A DNA stretch of 64,000 nucleotides from Timema cristinae (Eukaryota > Arthropoda > Insecta > Phasmatodea > Timematidae). Numbering within the stretch: the first letter of the stretch is position 1; every line of letters starts with the position of its first letter. The notes beneath the pieces are model-generated. The model ran no database searches. It was not told the DNA's origin and worked only from the letters and a program-made list of their open reading frames with translations. Where the stretch lies: assembly GCA_039000515.1 (NCBI GenBank), contig JBCFYV010000024.1, positions 40,856,533 to 40,920,532 of the forward strand. The letters are read 5' to 3'. The translations under genes and the position numbers were made by a program. Shown piece after piece: positions 37,770 to 48,970 of the stretch.

Positions 37770-39567
37770 ATATGTGTATACACCAGTCGTTCATATCAAT
37801 TATCATTTCAATGTGTTGGAAATAAATATTGATGAATAATGGTGCTAGAAAAACTATAATAGTAATTGAAGTTTTAATGATCATTCCTACAAAGCCAAGT
37901 TCTTTGACACCATTAATATATAATATATTATCGACAAGAATCTTTTTTACATGAATTATTACAACAAAGCTAATACTTTATGGCGTCTAGTTTAGTTACT
38001 AAAAGTTTTCTTAACTAATTCTTTAAATGAAGCTCAACTTTGTTATATTGTAATTACATTCAAATCAGTTAATCGCTTTAGATCAATAATAAAAACGAAC
38101 AATAGGTTCTTTTTTTTTTAGATAAAAACGCGTGATTCCCCATTTGATTTAGAAATGCTTATGACCCAGGATTACATACAAATAATAAGTTAAACTAACC
38201 ACTCTTATCATATGTTGATAAATATTATAGAATACCTAACTTAACAAAAGTAATAGGCTAGTTTCAAATCTAGCTTATTTCAATAAAGCTTACTTTCACA
38301 TAGCATACATTATTGTTACATGTTTTGAAGTATTGTAATTTTTTCAGACTTGCTCTTTATATTAAACATAACTACGTTGGTTCATTTTTTTTATACGATA
38401 ACTAATTGTAATTAAAGTGAATAATAACCACGGCAATGTAGATAGTTGACTCCCTTTGTTTCCTTATTCTCTGCCCATCTTACCAATATATATGTATATT
38501 TGTAATTTTAATCTTTTGATCTCAACTTTTTAGCTTCCCATTTTTTGTACATTAATAGCGCCACACCCCACTCCTTCCAAAATATGAGGTCGCGCCCCAC
38601 CCTTTATCTATAAACTCGAGGCTATATTTAGCTCCCCAGCCAGCTATTTTAGTTGTATGTCGATGAAAGCCGGGGACCAGGGGTGTTTATTTCTAGAGAA
38701 CAGGGATGTTGTAGTTCATTCCAACCCCTTTCCCCACCATAGCCTTCTAAATCCTCCCCCTACATAACCCCTTTCGTACTCCCACCCTTTTTCGTGCAAC
38801 ATTTGGGAACCCTCGACGCAAAGATTTTCATGAATGAAAATCCCAGGCAAACCCGTTTTCAACCCCCTTAACTCTTGACGTGGGTAGAGCACGAATCCCC
38901 TCGTCCCCCTTTCCTAGACGAGAGAAATGAGAAATAGGGGATGAAGAAGAAAGAACAAAAATACATATACTGGTACTTCAGAAAGAGAGGCAATACTATC
39001 ATTGTGAAGGAGAACATATCCCATACACCCCCCCCCTTTTTTTTTTTTTTCAAATTTGGGCATCCTGCCCAAAAGTACCTTCCCCTTTTATCATCGATTT
39101 GCCTCTCCTCTCCAACCCACTCAACGCTGGCGTCATTCGCCCGTTTAGTGAATGGAGGGTTTTGCCAGAACGAAGAGGGGGGGAAAACTGCGTGGGAAGT
39201 AGGAGAGAGCAGGATCGAACCCAGAGTCCCCAGGACTAGTTGCGCCCACGGGTTTCCTGGGGAAATGAAGCCAGTCGTAGCCCCCCTCCCCCCCCCCCCT
39301 CCCTCATCCCCGGAACAATGCCAAACCAACTACGTCATTCATTCACTGCGGTACTTGCATTCTTATCTATGACACCCACCCGCTCTGTCATTCTCTTCCT
39401 CTACCCTCCTGATAGTTGACCAATCCTTTATTTCCTTACACCATCCCCATTTTCCTAATAGCTTCCCTTTCTATAAATGTCTTATCAAAATTACACCTTT
39501 TGAAACATATATTGTATCTATTAATCAACATTTATATAAGTTTTGAATCAATTATCTGTAGCTATTA
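37770..39567. other. Intronic, no gene recognised; C-rich patch
   Basis: AT-rich to 38540. From 38550 to 39470 it is C-rich with poly-C and poly-T runs (39028-39053, 39280-39300). Opposed open frames over this patch are low-complexity and not called. Confidence 0.4.
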
Positions 39568-39977
39568 CGATTAATCTATAAACCACGTAAATCCTTTTTC
39601 TTACCAGTTTTTACCCTCTCCCTCCCATGTAACACATGGATACACATTTAGGTTGACCCCCCAACCTGAGTTAGGAAGCTTTTCAAATCAATAGTGAATG
39701 CCATTATTTCATTATTCATATCGGGAAACCAAATATATGTTCATAACTTGCATCTTCAATACCGTTAATATTGGAAAAAGTAGAACTTATTTATGAACGA
39801 TGAAAACATTAACTATACTATTTTATTTTCAACATTAGAATTCAAGTATAATATCTAAGTTACTTAGCACTGTTATGTACCTACCCTGCCCCCATGTAAC
39901 ATCATGTATACATTAGAGCTTCCCCAATTTCCTTCTCAACAGCGTTACGTGGTTTATATTTAACCCCTCATGAACTT
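39568..39977. mobile_element. Inverted-repeat element F, full-length
   Basis: The left end ATAAACCACGTAAATCC and right end GCGTTACGTGGTTTAT are inverse to each other. Internal words (CCCATGTAACA, ACCTACCCTGCC, AGAGCTTCCCC) recur in the copy at 44989-45250. It has no coding sequence. Confidence 0.6.
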
Positions 39978-40742
39978 AACTAACATCCCCTGGATTCAAA
40001 GTTTTATCAGGGTCAACTCGTGGGTTGTTACCAAGAAAAGAAAAACCTGGTAGGACTATTAGAAAAATAGTTCTCTCTCATTAAATATCAAACTTGCCCT
40101 CTTTAAGTCCAATAAACATACATTCGTTCATTGCATTATTGCGTGCGTGTGTGTGTGTGTGGTTAGTATGTGGATAGTAGAGTGGGAGGCAACAGTTTAA
40201 AACAACTAGATACCATCGCTGAGTGAACTGCATGGCTATGATTGGGAAGCAACGTTGTCATTCTCTCATTTTCGTGTTGTCAATCTCCCTTCAAATATGA
40301 GACAAATTTCGCAACGCTGGATATTCGATGTTGCCAGTGACTCCTTCTTACCCCAGCACACTACCTCCCAACCAAACTCAGAGCAAGGAGATTTGGCAAC
40401 AGTTAATTGAGAGAGAAAGAATATAAAGCTTTTCTTCCTAAGACCTACAGTTCCCTCAGCAATAATATTGGGTGTAGTTTAGTCCCCGTCAAGCCTTGAT
40501 CGTATTGATAACAGCCCATGAGTCACCCTGGGGTTTGTTAGTTGTGCATTGTATTAAAATATTTTGTAAAACAATAAAATTTATTGGCACTAGCATTTGA
40601 GACGGTCTTCACTGAAAGCACCTATGATGACTACATTCTGGCGTTCCCTGTGCAACGATACACTAGTACTGGTCAAGCTTTCCGCAAACTGAGCTAGAGA
40701 TTGATGTAGCCCAAACACCCCATTAATTAATTAACATCATAT
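39978..40742. other. Intronic, no gene recognised
   Basis: It contains a (GT)n at 40143-40162. Otherwise no features. Confidence 0.4.
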
Positions 40743-40966
40743 TGCCCGTTTTGGTGGAGGTATGGCTTAAGGCGCTACTCTCACAGTAGACTAGACTGTC
40801 AATGACTGAGATATCGAGGTTCGAATCTCTATTGGGTGTAGGCCTACTGAGGTTGGGTTTCCCGAAATTATTTTTCCACTCTTATAACCTTTATAATCCT
40901 TAAAACCGTTAGCGTAATCAAACATAAGCTTATAACCCGAACGGGTAGTAAGACGTGTTGCCAAAG
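40743..40966 (+). mobile_element. SINE-1b, complete, in the intron near the donor
   Basis: Head CGTTTTGGTGGAGGTATGG, B box GGTTCGAATCTC, tail ACCCGAACGGGTAGTAAGAC. The body is shortened. It is antisense to the gene, 74 bp from the GT of the main exon's donor. Confidence 0.85.
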
Positions 40967-41040
40967 AAATGAAAAAATTCAAATTCCACTCGAACATCTG
41001 TAAATCATCCAAATTCTACTAAATGAAAGATTAAACTGAC

Positions 41041-42538
41041 CTTTCTGAGTCCTTGTTCCATGCTGAGAAGCTGTTTGATCGTATCGTACACAGAAGTCGC
41101 ATAGTGGGCGCTCTGTCCGCGGGTCATCAGTCTGTCCATGACGGGAGCGGTGAACGGGTGTCGTACGGGGTTCGCCGGTCGCAACAGCGGGACCTCCTTC
41201 TGACCCCTCCTGGCGTCAAATTCGGGACTCTCTGTGCTCGTCGTCGTCGTTGTCACGTCGGTAGGGGTAGTCTCGGGGAGGGTCGAGGTCGTTGTCCTTG
41301 TCGTCACCCCGTCGGCGGATTTGTTCGGTCTCGACTTTCGTTCCTTGAGACCACCGGTCGTTTTCCTGTCTGTAAAGTTGATGGCCGTACCCCTGGACGG
41401 TATCCACGTGCCAAACTCACTAAACTCTTGTTTCTTCTTGTATATCTTATCTGTCCGATACAGCGTATCAGTGTCGTCGTCCTGCTCTCTCTTACTGTAC
41501 AAACTACCGTTCTCTGGTCCGTTCTTGCTGTTCATGGGACCTTCGTCGTTTCCAAACCAAGTCGGTTCATAGTCGGCCTGATCGCTTCTCTCGGTACTAA
41601 TGACGGGTACCACGTACATAGGGGATTTGCCCAATGACTGCCCCTCTTGTTTTTTCGCAGAGTTCTTCCTATAGTTCTTCTTCACCAAAGATTTCAGCTC
41701 TCGTACGTCTTCATCCTCATCATTTTGGTTCCCGTTTGTGTTGTAGTAGCCATCATAACTGCTTCCATCATTTACGTCTCCATACACCCAGACGTCATCA
41801 TCTTTGGTGTTCTCATCATCATAGTAAGGTAGACCGTAGTACGGTTGTGGTTGCTGGTGTCGCAAGCCAGAGATGGCAGCTCTGTTACCCCCAGCGGCGT
41901 CGTTGTACAATTGGCTGAGTATCAAGTTCTGAAGAAAGGCGGCATTCGCGTCCGACATGCTGTCCTTCTGTGAATTGGTGCCCCCTCCCTCGAACCAGGT
42001 CTCCTGTCCAATAGGAAGAGACTCGCCTCTTTCCTCTCTCTCTTCTTCTTGTATCTCCTCTTGAATGTCATCCACGGGTCGTTGCCCTGTTCGTAACCGT
42101 AGTAACCGTAGTTGGGCTGCTGGTGTGCGTCCCCGTAGTAATAAGACATCACAGGTTGGTAAGCGGCGTAGTTGACGTTGGCGGATTCCCTGGGTATATA
42201 TCCACCGTAGGGCGATGGTTCTGGTACATAGTAGAAGTCATTAACGTCGAGGTAATCTTGTACGTAAGGGTAGCTCACCACAGGGTCCGGGCTGTAGTAG
42301 GATGCGGAGGAGTACCCGTAAGGGATGGGAGCGTGAGATTGGGGTGGATGCTGGAAGGGTTGTAGAGGGATGGCTGCGGGTACACCCCAGGTGGAGGATT
42401 GCGGTGAGGTTGACCAGTAGATCTACCGTAGCGCTTAGTGCCAAATACTGGGTATGACGAGAGGGTTAGTTGGGGGGTGATTATGAACATAATCGCCAGG
42501 AGCCGTAGCAGACTTTCTATACCTTCACTACGTGACAT
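41041..42538 (-). CDS. Main coding exon of a secreted Tyr/Gly/Pro- and Thr-rich protein, with two frame breaks
   Basis: I do not recognise the family. On the minus strand a pyrimidine-rich tract and TTTCAG end at 42539, and ATG follows at once (MSRSEGIESLL). The first ~30 residues form a signal peptide: a charged start, a hydrophobic core LLRLLAIMFII, then TLSS. Next come a Pro/Asn/Tyr-rich stretch, Tyr/Gly-rich sequence (residues ~70-150), a Glu-rich patch with LPIGQETW, an acidic patch with DEDEDVRELKSLVKKNY, a Thr-rich linker (residues ~413-440) and a C-terminal YDTIKQLLSMEQGLRK. The exon ends AAG|GTCAGT, phase 0. Its 1498 nt lie in three successive frames, with shifts near 42341-42344 and between about 42030 and 42075. 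Each equals one missing base, and adding two gives exactly 500 codons. Composition suggests an extracellular or matrix-type protein (inference). The breaks may be assembly errors or a dying gene; signal peptide and splice sites look intact. Confidence 0.8.
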
Positions 42539-42709
42539 CTGAAACAATGAGAGATAAATACGTTACGATAAAGTTTTATGTAAATGATCGAACTGTGATG
42601 TAACTAGAGTTTGGAAACAGAAAGTTTATATTATTTGTTAGTGACAAATGCCGACAAATATGTTAATGGTGTTAACAAATATGGGTGGAAGAAATCAACG
42701 CTATACAAT

Positions 42710-43214
42710 TAAGGTGGGGTGGAAGAAGACGCGAGAAAGGGTAATTACTTTCTGCAGTTTTTATAGCAAAACTATTTTTGGCCAAAATAAATAAAATATT
42801 GCTTTTGTAGAAACATAGATTAGCTTTCAGGGGTCATTTTCAATTCATTTGACTATACAGTAGAAAATATCAATATCTTGCATCTCCATTTATGTGAGAA
42901 CAATATATTTTTAAATAATAAAACACTATTATTTATCAATGCGGGGTTTTTGAAATCTACATTATATCTCAAACCTCCATTAATATTGCGTCACTTTGAG
43001 GAGAAGAATTTGGATGACATTTTGATAAAGAAATATTGTTTTATGTAAACATTTTAATCGCCGATTATACCCAATCCTTAAAATTTTGGCCCACTAGAGC
43101 CAGTGAATATTCTAAAAACTAGTAGAAAAGAGTAATTTCCCTAAGTATTATTATTATTGGACAATTTATAGCCAAACAATTTACGCTTATAATGTCATAC
43201 CTCCTTTAGGATAA
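42710..43214. mobile_element. Inverted-repeat MITE H, copy in the putative 5' intron
   Basis: The left end AAGGTGGGGTGGAAGAAG continues into TGCAGTTTTTATAGCAAAAC and TTTTTGGCCAAAATAAATA. The right end (AATTTATAGCCAAACAATTTACGC...) is roughly its inverse. Related copies lie at 49779, 57115 and 9091. Just 170 bp upstream of the ATG exon. Confidence 0.6.
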
Positions 43215-43337
43215 GTTTAAGATTATTTATAAGTTAAGTTCCATGCTTTCTGTTAGACTACATTTTTTTAGAGCCAACCATTATTATTCTAATCCGTGAT
43301 TCACTTTATATTGCTCTAGATAAAGCTATAAAAACAA

Positions 43338-43351
43338 TATATATATATATA
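43338..43351. repeat. (AT)n microsatellite
   Basis: Short AT run next to a SINE insertion. Confidence 0.85.
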
Positions 43352-43371
43352 TGTAGTCAATAATTGTTTGA

Positions 43372-43628
43372 CCCGCCTCGGTGGCGTAGTTGGCTAACGC
43401 GCTAGTCGTGTTGAGCCCGACTGCTGAGGACGGGGAGATCGAGCTTCGAATCTCGGTTGGGTGAACTAGGGGGAGGGGGGTTCCTAAATGGTTTTCCACT
43501 CTCCCTCCACGCAAATGTGGATTCACTTCCTTTAATTCAATCTTCCCAATTCCTAATCCATTAGCGTAATTAGTATTTAAGCGTATAGCCTGAACGGGTA
43601 ACAAGACGCGGTGCTAAATAATAATAAT
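43372..43628 (+). mobile_element. SINE-1a, complete
   Basis: Near-consensus copy ending in (AAT)n. A perfect 13-bp duplication AATAATTGTTTGA flanks it (43359-43371 and 43629-43641). A G-run replaces part of the usual TGGTTTTTCC. Confidence 0.93.
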
Positions 43629-43641
43629 AATAATTGTTTGA

Positions 43642-44724
43642 TTTTCTATTTCATTACACTAAAATCGTTCACCGGACTTAAAGTAAATCTAAATTAAAAC
43701 GTTTTATATATGGTTTAGGCCTATATGCAAATAACTTTTCAAGAAATAATTATTTTATTAAAATATTTTTATATAATTTTGCTAAAGGTTTTCTAATATA
43801 TTTTAATATTTTAAGCTAGTTTCTTCATATCCACTCTGTTCTCGTTGAAAGACGGTGTAGGTACTGTTTAATTTCTCTATGCTTTTCAAGTTGAGAGGTA
43901 TACAAGTACATCATTTTAATCAAAATATAATTGGTAAACATATACAAATACTCACACAGATATATGTGGTATTTTTTTATTTCACTAAATTATATTTAGA
44001 CTCAGAGTACTTAGCCTTACTATCGACTAGTGTTTACTTTTCCACTACGTCTTGGAGTCCATTTGGGATATTAGAATTTAACTAGCACTAATTATTTATA
44101 AATTAAATGTAGTTTAGAAACAAAAATCTTCAAATTTTCTTGGGAAGATGTAGAAAAAATATTAGGGAAAATTTTTTCCGAGACTCTTTCCCCGACCTCT
44201 TGGTGGTAAGCAAACTAATCTATACGAAATTGAAATATGCGCCCAGGACTCAGGATAAGAGTAAATATTTTCTAATTGGTCTACTTCATGCCATTTTAGA
44301 ATTGTTTTGCACACGCAATTGATTAACGACAAAATGATGGCGGATTAATTTCTGGCTGGTGGTAGAATTACTCAACGAAAATGATCAGATCCTTCCTTCT
44401 AAAAGGTATACATAAACATAAAACTGTGAACATAAAGCTAGTCTTGAATATTGTACAAATATTGTATAGCGTTACTGTGTATTCATACACGTAACCGAAT
44501 AATTACGGGTTAACCTGTGACTTTATAAAGCAGTGTTTATCAAACTTCTCATTGGTGGGACCACAATATCATCATCGTGCTACAAACATGTGAACCACTC
44601 ACCCATAATGTACCTCCGTTTGCTGAAACTAGAAATTCTACTAAGGGGTCAACAATAAGACACGTGATGCGTTTTACTTACTTTTTCTTTTCCTCCCGCC
44701 CTATGTAACATATTTATTTTGTTC
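43642..44724. other. No gene recognised
   Basis: AT-rich; short frames (43879-44085, 44140-44322) lack protein-like features. Confidence 0.4.
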
Positions 44725-44959
44725 GCACCTCGTATTACTACCCGTTTGGATTATACGCTCAAGTACTAATTACGCTAATGGTTTTAGGGATTAGGAAGGC
44801 TATATTTACATAAAGTATACCCACATTTGATGGGAGAGAGAGATAGAGAGTGGAAACCAATTTTGGAAAACTCCCCTCAGAACAGCCGACAGAGATTCGA
44901 ACCTTGATCTCCCAGTTGTCGTCAGTGTAGTCTAGTCTACTGCGAGAATAGGTCAGTTA
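44725..44959 (-). mobile_element. SINE-1b, head-truncated
   Basis: In plus orientation: tail GCACCTCGTATTACTACCCG, body, B-box side AGATTCGAACCTTGATCTCC, then the variable arm. The last ~30 bp of the head are missing. Confidence 0.82.
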
Positions 44960-44988
44960 CATCAAGTAGACATTTCGATCCCCCTCTA

Positions 44989-45250
44989 ACAACTGTTACT
45001 TAACTTTTTACATCAAGAGCGAATGTTATAAATTAATAGGGAAGATTTTGTGACACTGTAACACGGACTCTGATTAAACACTGAATATAAGTTATTTTTT
45101 CTACATTAGAATTTAATACGTGTAAGATCTGTATTACGTAACACCATGATGTACCCACCCTGCCACCCACGTAACACCATGTCATAGCTAAAATAAACTA
45201 GAGCTCCTTCCCCCCTCTTAGCAGCGTTACGTGATTTTTGAATCATCTGT
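44989..45250. mobile_element. Inverted-repeat element F, partial
   Basis: It shares TAACTTTTTACATCAAGAG with 14390 and ends CAGCGTTACGTGATTTTTGA like 39950. Internal ACCCACCCTGCC and CCACGTAACACCATG match the copy at 39568-39977. Confidence 0.55.
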
Positions 45251-45327
45251 TGATCAAGTGTTAAAAAGACGGAATTTTTATTTGACTTTGTTTCTTATGT
45301 TCATTTCACATACAATAGTACTTAGCA

Positions 45328-45580
45328 CCCGCTTAAGTGGCCACATCTTCTAAGGCATCACTCTTGCAATAGGCTAGACTGCCGATGACGTGAAAATCGT
45401 GGTTCGAATCCCATTTGGGAGTACAGAACATGGCTTTTCCTAAATGGTTTTCCCCACTCTTTCTCCACGCAAGTGCTGTTACACTTCCTCTAAACTTAAG
45501 CTTCCTATTCCCCTACCCACCAAAGTAATTAGTGCATAAGCGCATAACCCAAACGGGTAGTAAGACGTGGTGTTAAAAAA
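45328..45580 (+). mobile_element. SINE-1b, complete
   Basis: Head CCGCTTAAGTGGCCACATC, B box GGTTCGAATCCC, tail ACCCAAACGGGTAGTAAGAC, then an A run. Confidence 0.87.
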
Positions 45581-46080
45581 ATACAGCTTAAAGGATTCAG
45601 CCATGTACTTTTTCATAATATATATATTTTCCCCCCCCCCCCCCCCTATGGTCCCAACTGCGAACCACTTGGCACATCACTTTGAGCCACAGTTTGAGGA
45701 ACAATATCATAAAGGAATACATTGCACGCGAAAGCCAATCAAATAGCTGAGAATTATCTCGTTATTACCAATTGCTAATCATCTCCAGTTCCATGTGTGC
45801 TGATTATGTTGTTATTGCTTTTCATTTGTTTGAAAAGGGGGAAAAAGGTGAAAGAGAGGAAAGATCACTTTTAATTTCAATGGAGGGCAGACACGTGTGG
45901 GACCGAATCGGTCCGGCTGGGTCCAAAACAAGAGCTGGGGGATAAAATTAAACCTGACGTGGAGTTTGTGTGTTCGTAAAGGATAAGTAAAATTGAAAGA
46001 GTCGAGTGGATGGGAAGAGAAGAGAAGGAATGGTTGAGAAGGTGGATAAAACGCACTGCGTGACCCACTTCCCTTGGCTT
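45581..46080. other. Putative intron of the secreted-protein gene
   Basis: It contains a C16 run at 45631-45646 and G/A-rich sequence from 45836 to 46060. The open frames on the minus strand (45812-46162, 45877-46131) are low-complexity and overlap the candidate promoter, so they are not called as genes. Confidence 0.4.
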
Positions 46081-46086
46081 CCTCAC

Positions 46087-46141
46087 CTCCCCCCCCCCTT
46101 TTTTTTTCTCCGCTCTTGCCACAAAGTTCATGCGGCAGTCT
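46087..46141 (-). other. Candidate 5' non-coding first exon
   Basis: From the putative start at 46141 the minus strand runs 55 nt to a GGAG|GTGAGG donor at 46087/46086. It contains an A9 run then a G10 run. An ATG at 46131 opens a frame that would stay in phase with the downstream ATG exon, giving a short basic/Gly extension. The homopolymer lengths are unreliable, so I would call the exon untranslated. The implied intron (46086-42539) holds two SINEs and an inverted-repeat element. Weak without transcript data. Confidence 0.28.
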
Positions 46142-46171
46142 GCTCTTGTCTTTCTCTCTCATCCTTTTATA
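46141..46171 (-). promoter_or_regulatory. Candidate core promoter: TATA box plus initiator
   Basis: On the minus strand TATAAAAGG starts at 46171. A CAGACT initiator-like element has its A at 46141, exactly 30 bp downstream, which is the usual TATA-to-start spacing. No downstream promoter element is evident, which is normal for TATA promoters. It points toward the secreted-protein gene, whose ATG exon begins 3.6 kb away with a 3' splice site just before the ATG and so needs an upstream exon. The link is inference. Confidence 0.42.
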
Positions 46172-46260
46172 CTTCTACACTAGACTCGTTCATTTTTACT
46201 TTCTTGTGACCTATTGAAGAGAAGTAGTATTATGATCATAAAAAAGCAGTAATTTGAGAT

Positions 46261-46597
46261 TTTGATGGATGTTGACGTTACATGACCCCCCCCCTCCTCC
46301 CCTGAAAAAAAAAACCCATCTGTATTTTTGCGATGCCGACTTTCTATCTCAACCTAGAGCCGAAACCATTTTACCGATTAAACTAAAACTTGGTATCTAG
46401 GGATTTCATAAGGCTACCCAGAGGGGTTTTTGGAAATATCTAACCCTAAAACTAAGAGTAGTTTACTTTAGGGCGAAAAAAAAGTTTTTTCTCTAAATTG
46501 GCCCTAACAATTTTGATTCAAATTCATATCTAAGAATGGCTTATTACTACAAATCAAAATGGCACTTCTCATTTTTATGGAAAACGACAGGAAGGGT
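46261..46597. repeat. Unclassified interspersed repeat
   Basis: Ordered phrases (AAACTAAAACTTGGTATCTAG, AGTAGTTTACTTTAGGG, TTCTCTAAATTGGCCC) look like an old mobile element, with partial similarity to 3000-3560. Ends not defined. Confidence 0.35.
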
Positions 46598-46936
46598 AAC
46601 CGGCCCCGTGGTGTCGTGGTCAGTGCACCTGGCTACGAGCCTAAGGGTCCAGGATTCGATTCCCAGCTAGTACCTTGGGTATTTTCCCTATAAGGAGACT
46701 TACCCTTACGGTCATCGGGGTTTGGTTAACTAGACTTAAGTTAGGTTAAGACTCACACCTGTTCCACATCATCATAATCACTAACATCACATCATCTCAT
46801 TTCAGGTACGACGTGTAGACGACCTTGTACACTGGGCAATGCTCTGTACCACCAGGGTGGTTAATATTCTACACACAGGCGACCATCTGGATGGTATGTC
46901 CCTCACGGTCACACACCCATTCTATTTTTAAAAAAA
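46598..46936 (+). mobile_element. SINE-3, complete
   Basis: tRNA-like head CCCCGTGGTGTCGTGGTCAG with B box AGGATTCGATTCCC. The central region has ACTTAAGTTAGGTTAAG, as in the copy at 7995-8334. The 3' end is CCCATTCTATTTTTAAAAA. The duplication ACAGGAAGGGT / ACATGAAGGGT (46587-46597, 46937-46947) has one difference. Confidence 0.78.
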
Positions 46937-46947
46937 ACATGAAGGGT

Positions 46948-48613
46948 GTTTTAAACTAGTGGGCATCTCCAATTTGTATCATACCTACAAAACTCTTTGA
47001 ATTAAGAAATAACCTATCATTGCGAATTTGTAGGAATTTCACGAATAATAAACATTTATTTGAAATATATTTGCTATAAAACCAAAAAGTTTTCGAGCTA
47101 TAAAAAATATATATAATTTTTAAATTCAGTTCTGGAAATGGGGAGTTGATTTGAAACTTTATTTCGTGGATCGAGAGATGTTCCTCTCTTATCAATATGC
47201 TTCTGTAACATTGTATGAAATTTCATTTAAGGTCCTTAGTGGAAATGTGATCCTTTCTTTTCCATTTTTTTCTGCAACACTGTCTATTATTTTGTTTAAT
47301 ATACCTTATGAGTTTTAAGTAAATGGTTTACATTTCTAGGGAAAGGAGATAGAAAGGCTGTTCGATGCTCGGTAACATTTAAGTTTTAACATTATAATAG
47401 CTAGCTTATGTTACATTATTACTACCCGCCCCAAATAAGTAATACATATATACACACTGCAATATCAAACATTTACACCTTACTACGTCTAAAATATATG
47501 CTTTGCTTACTTATTGTATCTTCTGGCTTAGCACGAGTTTCATGGTCGACTAGTTCGCACCAAATTCTATGATGAAGTGAAGACTGACAAAGCTATGAAC
47601 GGTGCATCAATGAGTCACTTCAACGAGGGGATATAGACCTACGGTGATTGGCCTAGCCATTTAGACCGATGAATCTCAAGTGAGCTTAACTGTTAACTCA
47701 CCAGATTTCTGGTCTACGTGTCTAGATGACGTGTCAAGATTATGACGGTTGTTAACAAGAGAACCATGCTGCCAGCACGTGTTCGCAACTTGGCATTATA
47801 CTTTAAATATAAAGATCCCTATCACCTTATTTCCATCAACTAGACCTATATAAAGCTAGTGCTCAGCTAACATGGTAAACTATTCCGACACCACCACGAG
47901 AGGTCCTGGTCTGGACTTGAACATAACCACTTCAGGATGGCAAAATATAAACTCTTTATATTTTATTAAATATCTAAATATAATCGACCTATAATGGGTT
48001 TGAGTGTTTGAACACTTAGTTAATTATGTGATTAAAATATTCCAGTGTAAGCATCAATAATTTCTCACTAGAAATTTTATTTTGGAAAGTAAAATTGTTT
48101 AATGGAAAAATTAATGTTTCCTTTTGCCGATTGGGCGCTAGTGTCTTTATAATATTTAGACTTATTTTTAGGTAGACATCTTTTTGATTCTTTTTCTTGT
48201 TTGGAATATTGAGTTTAAATATAAATTTTATTGCACTTGTGGTTACCAATAATAGTTTTATTTTAAAATTTGATAACGTTTAAATTATAGATAAAATTTT
48301 GTAAACGTATATTGTTTGAAGAAATTATAAAAGTAATTTATTTTTGTTGGCTTATAAGTTATAACTTTAACAATTACCGACTCGTTTAGTGAGAAATTAT
48401 CAGTATTCTATTGTAATAATATTGCTTTGTTTTCTATTTTATTGTTAAATATTAACAAGTCGAAATATTCTCAATTACTTCTAAAGTGATGGACGTAATG
48501 GTAATAGTCCTACAAAAGTTTGAGCTATATTGAGAAGTCAAACCTTTGTGTAAATTTATTTTGATCATAATTGATATTTAAAATTAAATTTAATCATAAA
48601 ATTTATCTATTTT
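46948..48613. other. No gene recognised
   Basis: AT-rich. From 47520 to 47940 the GC content is higher and the sequence looks like unique DNA, but has no open frame of note. Confidence 0.4.
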
Positions 48614-48970
48614 GTCGGAATTCAAAATGGTGATTCAGTCGCTTTGTTAACCGTTTAGAGGAACTTTTTAAGCTCTTTATTCATAGAAGGATTCAAAGGT
48701 TTAACGGTTTAACCTATTTTCTTAGTCGGAATTCACAATGGTGATTCAGTGCTTTGTTAACCGTATAGAAGAGCTCTTTAAGATCTTTAATATTCCAATA
48801 ATGGAAATACCTTATATCTTTATATTTTTCAAGCTCTTTAAGCTCTTTATTGTTATAGTAAGGTTTCAAAGGTTTAATGATTTAACCTGTTTGTTTAGTC
48901 TGAAGTCACAAGGGGGATTCAACGCTTTGTTAACCAAGTAGAGGAGCTCTTTACTCTCTTTATTATTATA
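48614..48970 (+). repeat. Three-copy tandem repeat
   Basis: Units starting about 48614, 48726 and 48897 share GTCGGAATTCACAATGGTGATTCAG-like openings, GCTTTGTTAACC, GAGGAGCTCTTTA and AGGTTTAACGGTTTAACCT. The middle unit carries an extra ~55 bp. Confidence 0.85.

Larger units (their letters stand above)
37056..41040 (-). other. Intron of the secreted-protein gene
   Basis: It is bounded by GTCAGT at 41040 and TTCTAG at 37056, both phase 0. It contains a SINE-1b copy starting 74 bp from the donor side (40743-40966), an inverted-repeat element (39568-39977), a C-rich patch (38550-39470) and a non-LTR retrotransposon tail (37529-37755). All of these lie on the plus strand or have no clear strand, so none contributes coding sequence. 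Confidence 0.7.

Noticed and set aside
38868..39372. Two opposed open frames of 143-153 codons
   Set aside because: They overlap on opposite strands in a C-rich intronic patch, and are full of Pro, Lys and Gly runs made by homopolymers. No splice context or signal supports either.
41053..41918. Plus-strand open frames of 94-194 codons
   Set aside because: They are complements of the minus-strand coding exon, whose signal peptide and splice sites are convincing.
42030..42344. Short introns as an explanation of the two frame changes
   Set aside because: The successive frames overlap, and I find no GT..AG pair of plausible length that joins them without removing conserved-looking sequence.
45812..46209. 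Overlapping open frames on both strands near the putative promoter
   Set aside because: Low-complexity sequence with homopolymer-derived Lys/Gly/Phe runs; better explained as promoter and intron.
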